This document shows, piece by piece, positions 54,001-61,794 of a DNA stretch of 64,000 nt. The translations under genes were made by a program, and so were the position numbers. The DNA lies in NCBI RefSeq assembly GCF_001014645.1, contig NZ_LASZ01000003.1:62001-126000 (forward strand), given 5' to 3'. Each line of letters opens with the position of its first letter. Within the stretch, counting starts at the first letter, position 1. The DNA comes from Luteimonas sp. FCS-9. Its GTDB lineage: Bacteria; Pseudomonadota; Gammaproteobacteria; Xanthomonadales; Xanthomonadaceae. The notes beneath the pieces were generated by a model. The model ran no database searches. It was not told the origin of the DNA and worked only from the letters and a program-made list of their open reading frames with translations.

Positions 54001-54341
54001 CCTGTGCTGCCGACCTCGCCGATCGTTTGTCCTTGTAATACCGGTTGATCCACCGCGATCGGCGATTGGACGCGCATGTGCGCATAGCGCGTGCGAACGG
54101 TCTGCCCGTTGATCTCGTGCTCGAGCAGCAGGAACCAGCCCCAGCCGGTTTTGCTGGCTGCGTTGTACTGGTACCGGTTCTCGAGTACTCGACCGCCGGC
54201 TGCCGCCGGGATCGGGGTCCCGCTCGGCGCCGGCCAGTCGTCTCCCGCATGTCCCGTCACTACACCGGTAATCGGGTGGCGTTGCCGTCCAAATCTGCGA
54301 TTGCCACGCCGAAACAGCGGGCCGGGATTGTAGGCAGGCAT
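51039..54341 (-). CDS. Large T6SS-associated peptidoglycan hydrolase: M23 peptidase plus lysozyme-like domain
   Basis: This 1100-residue protein has an N-terminal M23 LytM domain with an intact site: H31 and D35 in HAGDD, H88 in YAHM, and H120-x-H122 in GPHLHFE. Residues ~190-470 look like a second, broken M23 copy: WHGGVHFD has His where Asp is expected, and the HxH motif reads LLH453, losing the catalytic His. Near the C-terminus (~850-890) a GYEG and DFDGQGTSFGLIQWNFGQ stretch resembles a lysozyme or chitosanase-like hydrolase. There is no signal peptide, consistent with T6SS delivery. It sits three genes from tssL and follows vgrG. Some codons are less G+C-rich than in flanking genes. Confidence 0.8.
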   Translation of the reverse strand: MPAYNPGPLFRRGNRRFGRQRHPITGVVTGHAGDDWPAPSGTPIPAAAGGRVLENRYQYNAASKTGWGWFLLLEHEINGQTVRTRYAHMRVQSPIAVDQPVLQGQTIGEVGSTGGSTGPHLHFEVIVDGTHVDPATFDFPAEDAPSTAPSDWSYPFPAKDSEQGDDLSGLYQRALSESESGFFPIGLNGIWHGGVHFDRSTGATLDQESGVCSLMAGEVVAYRVDSTYPVTRYSTGEAEYSCGFALVRHRLKLPPAPAATDTSTAHPEPEDSRPAIGTDEDESLTFFSLYMHLAGVDEYPKNGPRPPYWTTPEDRFSVGTKAVDRNPYDPQDARKGIRIRRGGSSKTPVTGWLPPGVKLRVQAGSAAWRKIDAYEEGGPALDPANAAAQDAPLGWIYTPELDKSGVSEPAATDTVHILPEPVPVASGEILGRLGQYRRRRDAGPFCAPRPLLHLEVFAGSELKAFIELSRRRDLELSDTAKTLLYVKRGAQLVLPTQPDRQISASDALILDDDRQDGDWVGAAIATVHTASRTTLGVYSGDLTRTYGGNQHLIRILDRQGGTISLEDFNALDDARRRLYPDREVATPTTTRLWVRRSDAGGTRVLQGRTLDAWSTFPLDPSAANGPTAGFPRIMRISSLPEPLFDEADKRWWEIEVGLEGGQSATGWVRETGLVNVELCSCWAWPGFEIVQERSSNGDILRHSLQVNGETTPAEHFQETASTVEQSELFRSLRQVMDADQRDGVTRDEMRSALRRPWLAQALSRLIANYETEWGGDMTKWDALDTLMAGEYANDWIAEKNRIGQLMWWDDASSLEGFPSSTRIYCIHPIALVDNFYETISNTCFPLKAAQEIALRVSGGYEGRANLDYHALADDFDGQGTSFGLIQWNFGQNTLGPLLLQMYNRDPGAFAGAFPAAADYRPLETAIRNQSQQAQLDWARSVLRTNRAAWSQAFHNIGDVPAFQEIQLNAVLDYHENVVTAIGMMRGIAPDLMQEIHVGTYAALYDLCVQQGTIDKGGSLASIRQRYATERPATQTDFLKIVVQERARTANSRWRADAMSRRMGIIQRSAYAASESGHSANRSNVNFQLLEGIHDQPICQL

Positions 54342-54354
54342 CCTTGCCTCCTTT

Positions 54355-54870
54355 TCAGTCGGGTTTCGTGCAGATCAGAATCGAGGCCGATGCGTCGTCG
54401 GGGTCCTGGACGAGTTCCGGTGCTGCGCCGGCGCGCGACCGCGGCGACGCTCGGAAATCCGTTCCAAGTCTCGCCAGCAGCGTCGATCGCGAGTGCTCGA
54501 GATCATCGGAAAAATAAAGGGCGAAGACAGGAAATGTCGTACGAGGCACCGCCAACCGACGAACAGCGAGTCCGTGGAACCGTTCGTCGATGCAATACGT
54601 GACCAGCGTGTCCGATGTTTCGCAACGATGCGCCTCGATCGTCCGAAGATATGGGCTGGTTGTCGTCTGCGAATGCTCGTCAATGAAAAGGTCAGCCAAC
54701 GCGCAGGTCGGAAAGCCGCGGGTGGCTTTTTCGAACTGCGGGGAGGGATCGTGCGCATCGGCTGCACTGCTCAGCGCCTCATCGGCGAGGCTGGCGCTGC
54801 AGCCAAAAAGGGCTGTCGATAGAACCATCGTCGTCGTTCCGATGGCGCGCAAGGCTGAGAACGTCCGCAT
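54355..54870 (-). CDS. Small exported lipoprotein between vgrG and the effector gene
   Basis: This 171-residue protein has a lipoprotein-type signal (TMVLSTALFGCSASLADE) and four cysteines in the mature part (PTCALAD, HRCETSD, TYCIDERF, ILICTK). I do not recognise a family. It starts nine bases after the vgrG stop and ends 14 bases before the effector start, so it belongs to the same operon. A second immunity protein or an envelope accessory protein is possible. Its base composition is less G+C-rich than that of tss genes. Confidence 0.72.
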   Translation of the reverse strand: MRTFSALRAIGTTTMVLSTALFGCSASLADEALSSAADAHDPSPQFEKATRGFPTCALADLFIDEHSQTTTSPYLRTIEAHRCETSDTLVTYCIDERFHGLAVRRLAVPRTTFPVFALYFSDDLEHSRSTLLARLGTDFRASPRSRAGAAPELVQDPDDASASILICTKPD

Positions 54871-54879
54871 GCTGTGGGC

Positions 54880-57408
54880 CTAGTCGGAGAAGCTGAGAAA
54901 GCGACGCGGCTCGATGTTGACGAGCCCGTCGGGCAGCGATAGATCCAGGTTACCCGACGAACCCGCTTTGAACGGATGCTGGCTCGCCTTGACCGTGAAT
55001 GTTCCGGAGCATCGGAAAGTGACGTTTCCGCCTTCCAGGACCACCTGGGACTGACCGGCCTGCAACACGATCTTCTGTTGCGCGAGAACATCGATCCGGG
55101 CATCGGTCGCGGTGACGGTCACGTGCTGGTCGGCCAGCAGTTCCAGCTCTCCTGTATGCGCCTGCAGGCTGGCCGGTCCGTTGGCGGCGACGACGCGCAG
55201 CGGGCCGCCGTGCGCGTAGAGCGCGGCGTGCTGGCCGGCGACGCCCGCGATCGTCTGGCCGGCCACGAGATGGACGTCGTCCTGGGCGGTGACGTGCAGC
55301 GCGCCACCTGCCTGGGCCAGCGCGCTCTTGGGCGTGGACAATGCGACTCCCTCGGGAGATTCGGCAATCAGTCTTGCGTCGGCGAAGCGCTCGACCGGCA
55401 CCGAGCCCGGATCGCGAGCGCCGGCCGCGGGTTTTGTTGCCGGCTGGCCCGCAACGTTGCCAGCGTAGGCGCCACCGGCCTCCGGATCCACGGCCTCGCG
55501 CAAGGCATCCAGGGTCGCGTTGGATGCGAAACCCGGCACCTGCTGTTGAACCAGGACGTCGTGCAGCCCGCCGGCGGTGCGCAGTGCGCCCTTGAGCTGG
55601 GCGACGGCCTCGGCCATGTCCAATTGGGTCGAGACCGCGTCGGGGCGCGCGGTGCTCGACAACAACAGCCCCTGCGCGGCGTGCACGCCGACCCAGCCTG
55701 CCGTCGCCAGTTCCAGCCCCTGGCCCCGCGCCGGTCCGCGCTGCCGGTCGTCGTGCTGGATCAGGTAGCCCAGCTCCAGACGGCTGTCCGACAGGGACGT
55801 GTGCAGGCGCGTGCGCAACTGGCCGGGCGCGTCGTCGACCAGCCATTGCTGCGTCCCGTCTCCGTCGTGGGCGCGGGTGTGCAGGCCGCTGACCGTGCCC
55901 GGATGGTTCGATGCACCGTCGATTCCACCCGCAAAAGGGGGAGACACCTCGCCGTTGTAGAGCTGGCCGGTGATGCGCGGCTGGTCGATGTCGCCGTGGA
56001 CGAACTCGACGAGGACCTCGCTGCCGATGCGCGGCAGAAAATGACTGCCCCAGTTGGGGCCGGCCAGCCATTCGGCGACAGGCACCCACGCGCCGCTGGT
56101 GTGGTCGCCGGGGGCATGCCCTGCAGCATCCTCCAGTCCGCCAGGATTGGGCTGCGTGCCACGCTGCCACGCGAACTGGATGCGGACTTCATGATCGCGC
56201 GTTGAGGTGACCGCCGCGTCGGGAAGGCCGACCACGCGTGCGGTCATCGGTCCCGCCAGAGTCGGGCGGGCAGGCGGGAGGGGAACGATGGGAGCGTCGG
56301 CCGGGACGCAGACGAACCGATTGCGGTAACTGCCGCGTTCGAGGCGCGGATCGTCCAGCAGTTCGACGATGTCGGCTCCCAGATTGTTGGTCGCCGCGTG
56401 TTCCACGTTCAGGGGCACGAAGGCGTGCCCGCCGTGGCGGTCGTGCTGTTCGAGAGTGAATGCGGCGCCGATTCGCAGGCCGCGCGCGCTGCCGGCACCG
56501 CGATGCAGCACGCCGGGCAGCCGCAGTGCATCGAGCAGGTGCTGCGCGGCCAGGTCGGCGTCGTCCTGGGTCGGAAACCGCCCTGCGCGGGGATGGGCGT
56601 GGCACTCCAGCGGGGGCAGTCCGCCGGCGCCCGCGTCGCGTTGTCCTGCGACCGTCTGCAGTCGCTCGCCATGCCAGCTCTCGACCTGGACCCGGTTCGG
56701 AACGAGGGCGTGGCGCTCGCCGAAATTGTCGATGGCGTCGTCGCGCTCGGCCGCGTCGACCCGATGGAAGCGGATCGCCGTGTCGACGGGCGTCTCGGCC
56801 TTGCCGTCGCGAATCACCAGGGTGAGCCCGGCGGCGGCCTCCCCCGATGGCGTGTGCTCGAAATGCCAATGCAGCCCGGCTTCGGCCAGGATACGGGTCA
56901 GGAACTCCCAGTCGGTCTCGCGGTACTGGGTGACGACCGGACGGACCGGCAGGGACTCGGTGACCTCGAAGCGCCAGTCGGCACCGGGATAGCGTCCGAG
57001 CAGACGCTCCGCGATGCCGCGTACGTCCAGGTCCTGGAAGATCGCGGCGTCGCGGCGGTAGGCGAGCGCCGTGGTCCAGGGGGACATCACCAGCCGGTAG
57101 CGGGCCAGGCCGCCATCGGCGCCCAGCGGCATCGCCTCGCTGCACAGTCCGCGCCAGCTGCGCAGGCGGCCGTCGGCCTGACGCAGCCGCAGCCGTAACG
57201 GCCGACCGAGAAACGCGCCCGGTGACAGCAGTGCCGAGGTCGACAGTACGTCGATGTCGAAGCGGAATGGCGCGCAGACCGCTTCGCGGCCTTCGAACCG
57301 TTCGACCACCAGCCCCGCGACGGGGGCGTCGAGCTGGATCAGTCGTGCGTGCTGAGACGGTGCCGCCAGGGCGGCGAGCGCCTCGCGGGCCTGAGACGGC
57401 ATGTCCAT
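54880..57408 (-). CDS. vgrG: T6SS tip protein VgrG (TssI)
   Basis: The 842-residue protein has the gp27/gp5-like VgrG core: RLIQLDAPVAGLVVERFEG, YRETDWEFLTRILAEAGLHWHFEH, and the OB region with HGDIDQPRITGQLYNGE. The DUF2345 C-terminal beta-helix follows (from ~residue 600). It forms the puncturing tip of the T6SS needle. No C-terminal enzymatic domain is visible, so cargo is probably separate. It lies seven bases after tssL. The effector and two lipoproteins follow. No PAAR or DUF4123 gene is present in the window. Confidence 0.95.
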   Translation of the reverse strand: MDMPSQAREALAALAAPSQHARLIQLDAPVAGLVVERFEGREAVCAPFRFDIDVLSTSALLSPGAFLGRPLRLRLRQADGRLRSWRGLCSEAMPLGADGGLARYRLVMSPWTTALAYRRDAAIFQDLDVRGIAERLLGRYPGADWRFEVTESLPVRPVVTQYRETDWEFLTRILAEAGLHWHFEHTPSGEAAAGLTLVIRDGKAETPVDTAIRFHRVDAAERDDAIDNFGERHALVPNRVQVESWHGERLQTVAGQRDAGAGGLPPLECHAHPRAGRFPTQDDADLAAQHLLDALRLPGVLHRGAGSARGLRIGAAFTLEQHDRHGGHAFVPLNVEHAATNNLGADIVELLDDPRLERGSYRNRFVCVPADAPIVPLPPARPTLAGPMTARVVGLPDAAVTSTRDHEVRIQFAWQRGTQPNPGGLEDAAGHAPGDHTSGAWVPVAEWLAGPNWGSHFLPRIGSEVLVEFVHGDIDQPRITGQLYNGEVSPPFAGGIDGASNHPGTVSGLHTRAHDGDGTQQWLVDDAPGQLRTRLHTSLSDSRLELGYLIQHDDRQRGPARGQGLELATAGWVGVHAAQGLLLSSTARPDAVSTQLDMAEAVAQLKGALRTAGGLHDVLVQQQVPGFASNATLDALREAVDPEAGGAYAGNVAGQPATKPAAGARDPGSVPVERFADARLIAESPEGVALSTPKSALAQAGGALHVTAQDDVHLVAGQTIAGVAGQHAALYAHGGPLRVVAANGPASLQAHTGELELLADQHVTVTATDARIDVLAQQKIVLQAGQSQVVLEGGNVTFRCSGTFTVKASQHPFKAGSSGNLDLSLPDGLVNIEPRRFLSFSD

Positions 57409-57415
57409 AGCGTGC

Positions 57416-58204
57416 TCATGGCAAGGTGATGGTGATATGTGCAGTGCGCTCGGGCATCTGCACGACGTCGGCGTAGGCGGCCAGCTCGCGCTCGGTCTGG
57501 CGATCCAGCCAGGCGTTGAGCCCCAGCCAGCCGAGCATCCCGAACGCGGCGACGATCGCCGCCGGCAGCCACAGCGGCGCGACGCGGCGCAACGCGTGGC
57601 GCACGCTGTCGGGCGGGGGCCAGTGCGGCGCGAAGCCGGTGCGGCGCCCCTTGAGGTAGATGATCTCGTCGCCGAGCCGGGCGGTCAGATACCCCAGCTT
57701 TTCCGGCCCCTCGAGCCGGTACCTGCCCTCGAAGCCCAGCAGCAGGCAGTAGTGGTAGACCTCGAGCGACTGCAGCCGCTGCGCGCCCTGGGCCCGCAGT
57801 GACTCGAGACGCTCGAAGAAATGCTCGCCTGCCAGGTGGTCGCCGAACAGGCGCAACTGCAGCGGCTGGAGTTCCCACTGGTCCCGAAGCGTCGAAGGCT
57901 GCGACAGGATCGCCTCGTCGACCGCGGCGCAGAACGCGTACTTCGCGGCGTAGATGTCCTCCGCCGCGATGCCCATCTTGACCGCGCTGCGCTCGATGCC
58001 GTCGAGCAGCCGCTGGACCGACTGCACGAAGGTCTCGGCGTCCTGCGGCAGCCGGCCGCGCTTGAGCATCAGCAGCAGGTAGAAGCCGTCGGCGAACAGG
58101 TCGAGCAGCGTGCGGGGGGCGGCGACCGCGCCGCCCTGCGGCGACGCCTGCTGCGGCGTCAGCGACGGCATCGGCGCGGGAACGGGAGGCAGGCCCCGAT
58201 TCAT
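57416..58204 (-). CDS. tssL: T6SS inner-membrane component TssL (DotU/IcmH type)
   Basis: The 262-residue protein has the DotU-like cytoplasmic domain (LLDLFADGFYLLLML, YAFCAAVDEAILSQP, EVYHYCLLLGFEGRYRL) and a C-terminal membrane helix (LWLPAAIVAAFGMLGWLGLNAW). There is no OmpA-like extension, so peptidoglycan anchoring would need another subunit. It forms the membrane complex with TssM and TssJ. ATG at 58204 overlaps the tssK stop (ATGA). Confidence 0.93.
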   Translation of the reverse strand: MNRGLPPVPAPMPSLTPQQASPQGGAVAAPRTLLDLFADGFYLLLMLKRGRLPQDAETFVQSVQRLLDGIERSAVKMGIAAEDIYAAKYAFCAAVDEAILSQPSTLRDQWELQPLQLRLFGDHLAGEHFFERLESLRAQGAQRLQSLEVYHYCLLLGFEGRYRLEGPEKLGYLTARLGDEIIYLKGRRTGFAPHWPPPDSVRHALRRVAPLWLPAAIVAAFGMLGWLGLNAWLDRQTERELAAYADVVQMPERTAHITITLP

Positions 58205-59553
58205 GACGCCACCGCGATCAGTTCGAGCTTGAGGTCGGCCAGCCCGGCGGGCGTGTAGATCATCAGCGACTGCGCCTTGAGCATCCGTTCGAAGAGGGGG
58301 CCGCGTGGTTCCACGGCGAAGTAGTGGCTGCCCGGCCGCACCGGGATCGCGGCCGGGACCTGCGCCGCATGCGTGAGCTTGACGCCCGGCAGCGCGGACA
58401 ACACGCATTTCTCGACGTCGTCGGGCGCACCGACCTTGAAGCGCACCGGCACGCTCTGGATGAGCTCCTGCGCGGGCATGTCGGCCGCCACGGCGATGTA
58501 GAACGCCGAATCGTCGTCGATGCGCTGCGAGTCGATCCGTCCCAGGTGGAAGGATGGCTTGATCTCCGACAGCGCGATCTGGAAGTAGCGCGCCGAGATC
58601 ACGGTATCGAGCAGTTCGCGGACCATCGAGAACAGCTGCTCGAACCCGGCCTCGGGCTGTGCGTGGTCGTAGTGCGGGAGGTCGTCGAGCGCGTACTTGC
58701 GCGAGAACGTGAGCAGGCCGCCCGCGAGCCGCAGCAGTTCCTGGTGCAGGCGCTCGGGGTGCAGGCCGGGGTGCTGGAAGAGATGGGAGAGCGTGGCGAA
58801 GGCCGAACTTGCGGTGTGCAGCAGCCAGAACGAGGCGATGTCCCCCGAACGGAACTCGATGATGTGCTGCGAGGGCTGCCGGTGCAGCCCGTACAGCGCG
58901 TCGACCTTCGCATGCAGCGAATCGAGCAGCGCGCGCAGCTGCATGTGCACGCCCGGTGACGCGGCGATCTGCAGCGACGGCGGCACGAAGGTCTCGTCCA
59001 CCTCGAAGGCGCCGGTCGACGTGCGCCGGATGCGGGCGACCGGCAGCGACACGTAGGCATCGCGCGGCGCGTCGTCGGTCAGCAGCCGCACGGACTTGCG
59101 CAGGTAGGCCAGATCCGCCTCGGCGGCGTCCGTGAACAGATCCGGCGTGGCGAGATTCTGCTGCACGAACCGGGTCGCAGCCTGCGTGTCGCCGGCGTGG
59201 CTGTTGCCGCCGTGTTCGCGCAGCAACGGCAGCGCCAGATGGACGGTCGTGGCGGCGACGCCGTCCGGCAGGTCCGCCAGCGACAGCGACTCGGGCAGCG
59301 TGTCGTGCGCGGGCGCGTCGAGGCCCTCGCCATCGGGGAACACCGCCGAAACCTCCAGCATCCGCAACGTCCCGTGGGCCAGGCCCTGGCGATCGATGCG
59401 TACGCGCCGCAGGCCCCAGGCGTGCGGATGCAGGCTCTGGGCGAGTTCGTGGAGACGGGCCTCGTGGTAGGCGTCCTGGCGCTGGAAGTGCTGCGGGCGC
59501 AGGAAGAGTCCCTCACCCCAGAAGACCTTCGACATCGGGCTTACATGCGACAC
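58201..59553 (-). CDS. tssK: T6SS baseplate component TssK
   Basis: The 450-residue protein is a canonical TssK: SKVFWGEGLFLRPQHFQRQD near the start, and HYDHAQPEAGFEQLFSMV and LGRIDSQRIDDDSAFYIAV later. It links the baseplate to the membrane complex. The GTG at 59553 is chosen because AAGGAAG (59559-59565 on the other strand) lies five bases upstream; ATG at 59535 has no such site. It follows tssJ after ~167 bases and overlaps tssL. Confidence 0.95.
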   Translation of the reverse strand: MSHVSPMSKVFWGEGLFLRPQHFQRQDAYHEARLHELAQSLHPHAWGLRRVRIDRQGLAHGTLRMLEVSAVFPDGEGLDAPAHDTLPESLSLADLPDGVAATTVHLALPLLREHGGNSHAGDTQAATRFVQQNLATPDLFTDAAEADLAYLRKSVRLLTDDAPRDAYVSLPVARIRRTSTGAFEVDETFVPPSLQIAASPGVHMQLRALLDSLHAKVDALYGLHRQPSQHIIEFRSGDIASFWLLHTASSAFATLSHLFQHPGLHPERLHQELLRLAGGLLTFSRKYALDDLPHYDHAQPEAGFEQLFSMVRELLDTVISARYFQIALSEIKPSFHLGRIDSQRIDDDSAFYIAVAADMPAQELIQSVPVRFKVGAPDDVEKCVLSALPGVKLTHAAQVPAAIPVRPGSHYFAVEPRGPLFERMLKAQSLMIYTPAGLADLKLELIAVAS

Positions 59554-59720
59554 GCCATCTTCCTTGTCAGTGTTGCGCGCGTCGCTCGACCACAGGACGC
59601 TTCCGTGTTTCCGATCGGCCCATCCTCGCCGCTCGCGCCGGCCGGATCAAGCGCCAGGCGGCACGATACCCGAAAGAAATACCCGCCCGCGATTCGGAAA
59701 ACTCCGAATTCCATGTCGGG

Positions 59721-60356
59721 TCATCGTGCATCGGCGCATCGGACCGACACCAGGCTCGAGGGGGCGGCGGCCGTCCGCGTGCGCAGCGCCGGGCTGCTGG
59801 TGGTCAGCGCGCAGGCGTGGACCCCCAGCGTGATGCCGTCGCGCTCGAGGTCGGCATGGGCCGCGTCGAAGCGCAGGCGCCATCGTCCGTTCGCTGGCGC
59901 CTGGAACAGTGCCACCACGCCGATGGCGCCCGTGCCGGCCGCGACCTGCGTCGGTCGCTCCTGCCGCGCCCCGGGCGCGAGGACGATCTCGTCGACCGCA
60001 AGCAGATCCTGGCCAAGTGCCTGTTTTTCCGAATCTTCATCGAGAAACGCCGCAAACGGGGCGGCGTCGAATCGCTGGCCGTCGCGCAGCTGATAGATCT
60101 TGAGCACGACGGCGCTGGGGCGGCCGCCCACGCCGGCATTGAGGTTCTCGCCGCCATGGAGGCGCACCGGTACGAGACGCGCGCGCTCGGGGCTGGGCTC
60201 GGAGATGCCGATGCGCTGCATCGCCTTGCCGAACAGCCCCGGCGTGTCGGGCGTCGAGCCGCAGCCGGCTGCCAGCAAGGCCACCAGCACTGTGACCGCG
60301 GTCGCTTCGAGTCTGCGGACGGATGTCCGGTTCCCCCGCTTCATGTCCGTTCGCAT
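59721..60356 (-). CDS. tssJ: T6SS outer-membrane lipoprotein TssJ
   Basis: The 211-residue protein has a lipobox (LLAAGCGS) and a TssJ beta-sandwich: VVLKIYQLRDGQRFDAAPF, a conserved loop and APGARQERPT. It anchors TssM to the outer membrane. ATG at 60356 or 60344 (MKRGN) are both possible. It diverges from the TPR lipoprotein gene across ~250 bases. Confidence 0.9.
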   Translation of the reverse strand: MRTDMKRGNRTSVRRLEATAVTVLVALLAAGCGSTPDTPGLFGKAMQRIGISEPSPERARLVPVRLHGGENLNAGVGGRPSAVVLKIYQLRDGQRFDAAPFAAFLDEDSEKQALGQDLLAVDEIVLAPGARQERPTQVAAGTGAIGVVALFQAPANGRWRLRFDAAHADLERDGITLGVHACALTTSSPALRTRTAAAPSSLVSVRCADAR

Positions 60357-60453
60357 ACTTGAAATCCCATTCCCTGGTGATTTTTAATGGTCCGGTGACG
60401 ACGGCGGGGCAGGTTGCCCGTCCGTGGTCGCGGCCGGGAGCGTCGAGCGCCGC

Positions 60454-60483
60454 TTGACGATTCCGGTGCGCTGCGACTATATC
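60454..60483 (+). promoter_or_regulatory. Predicted sigma-70 promoter for the tssB-tssC-hcp operon
   Basis: TTGACG (60454-60459) and TATATC (60478-60483, or CTATAT from 60477) are spaced 17-18 bases, close to consensus. Transcription would start near 60490, giving a ~115-base leader before the ATG at 60606. No sigma-54 or other regulator site was found by eye. Confidence 0.6.
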
Positions 60484-60605
60484 GGTTGTGGTCGCAGATG
60501 GTGTGGACAGGATGCGATTCGTCCCCGGGTGCCGTGGAACGGCGGCGGGGCGACCGCGCGATGGACGTCGCGTGGATGGAACCTTCAGGATTGATCGGGA
60601 TTGTC

Positions 60606-61247
60606 ATGAAGACGAAAGGAATGGCGTGGGTCGTGCGGCCGCTGGTCGGATTCGCACTGGTGGCGATGCTCGGCGGCTGTGCCTTCCGAAAGGAGGCGCG
60701 CGAGTCGGGCGGGGATTATGCGGGGCTGCTCGCGGTGGCCGAGGCCGATGCCGCAGCAGGCCGCAACGAGGCCGCGCTGATCGGCTTCGCGGACGCGGGG
60801 AAGGCCGATCCGACGCGCAAGGATCCGTGGGTACGGATCGCGCAGATCGAATTCAACAACGAGAACTACGCCCGCGCGATCGTCGCGGCGGAGGAAGTGC
60901 TGCAGCGCGACGGAGATGATCTTGTCGCGGACGGCATCCTCACCGTCAGCGGGTTCCGGATCGCGAACCAGTCGCTGCTGCGGCTGCAAAGGCGCGGTGC
61001 GCTCGGTTCCAACACGGCCAGGCGCGAGGCCGAGGCCCTGGCCGGCACGCTGCGCGCCACGATGGGGGCCGACATCCTGCAGGAGGAGGCGCCCCCGCCC
61101 GAGCGCGAGACCCGGCGACGCGGCTCCTCCGGTGCGGCCCCGCGACGCCCTGCTGCCGCGCAGCCCGCGGCGCGACCTGCCCAGCCCGAGCCTGCGCCCG
61201 CACGACCGGCGTCGTCCGATCCGTTCCAGCGCATCGGCGGGAATTGA
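60606..61247 (+). CDS. T6SS-associated TPR-containing lipoprotein
   Basis: The 213-residue protein has a lipobox (VAMLGGCAF) and one or two tetratricopeptide-like repeats (LLAVAEADAAAGRNEAALI, then KDPWVRIAQIEFNNENYARA), followed by a Pro/Ala-rich C-terminal tail. Similar lipoproteins precede tssB in Xanthomonadaceae T6SS loci; their role is unclear. The ATG at 60606 is chosen because it starts the signal peptide; an upstream GTG-type frame from 60414 is not conserved in character. tssB follows after 39 bases. Confidence 0.8.
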   Translation: MKTKGMAWVVRPLVGFALVAMLGGCAFRKEARESGGDYAGLLAVAEADAAAGRNEAALIGFADAGKADPTRKDPWVRIAQIEFNNENYARAIVAAEEVLQRDGDDLVADGILTVSGFRIANQSLLRLQRRGALGSNTARREAEALAGTLRATMGADILQEEAPPPERETRRRGSSGAAPRRPAAAQPAARPAQPEPAPARPASSDPFQRIGGN

Positions 61248-61286
61248 TCCCGCGCGAGCCTCCCCATTCGTCAGGAGACGAATCAG

Positions 61287-61790
61287 ATGTCCAAGAAGGA
61301 TAGCGTCCAGAAGCGCCTGCAGAAGGTGCGTCCGCCGCGCGTGCAGCTCACCTACGACGTCGAAAAGGGCGATGCGATCGAGCAGAAGGAGATTCCGTTC
61401 GTCGTCGGCGTGCTCGGCGACTTCAGCGGCAATCCCGAGCAGCCGCTCGCGAAGGTCAAGGACCGCAAGTTCGTCAACGTCGACCTCGACAACTTCGACG
61501 AAGTCGTGGAGGGCATGGCGCCGCGTGCCACGTTCCGCGTGCCGAACAAGCTGAGCGAGGAGGGCGGCGAGTTCGCGGTCGAGCTGAAGTTCAAGTCGAT
61601 CGACGACTTCCGGCCCGAATCGGTCGTGCAGCAGGTCGAACCGCTGCGCCGCCTGCTCGAGTCGCGGGCGAAGCTTGCCGACCTGCGCAACAAGATCGCC
61701 GGCAACGAGAAGCTCGAGGACCTGCTCTCGGACGTGCTCAACAACACCGAACAGCTCAGGCAGCTCGGCCCGAAGGAAACCCAGGAGTAA
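61287..61790 (+). CDS. tssB: T6SS contractile sheath small subunit TssB (VipA)
   Basis: The 167-residue protein is typical TssB: QKRLQKVRPPRVQLTYDVE, KEIPFVVGVLGDFSGNPE, DRKFVNVDLDNFD and a C-terminal helix ending in LRQLGPKE. It forms the sheath with TssC around the Hcp tube. A GGAG (61275-61278) lies upstream of the ATG. The next gene starts four bases after its stop. Confidence 0.97.
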   Translation: MSKKDSVQKRLQKVRPPRVQLTYDVEKGDAIEQKEIPFVVGVLGDFSGNPEQPLAKVKDRKFVNVDLDNFDEVVEGMAPRATFRVPNKLSEEGGEFAVELKFKSIDDFRPESVVQQVEPLRRLLESRAKLADLRNKIAGNEKLEDLLSDVLNNTEQLRQLGPKETQE

Positions 61791-61794
61791 GCGC

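Noticed and set aside
60357-60605. Sigma-54 promoter in the tss divergent region
   Set aside because: No GG-N10-GC arrangement with flanking consensus was found; a sigma-70 pair at 60454-60483 fits better.
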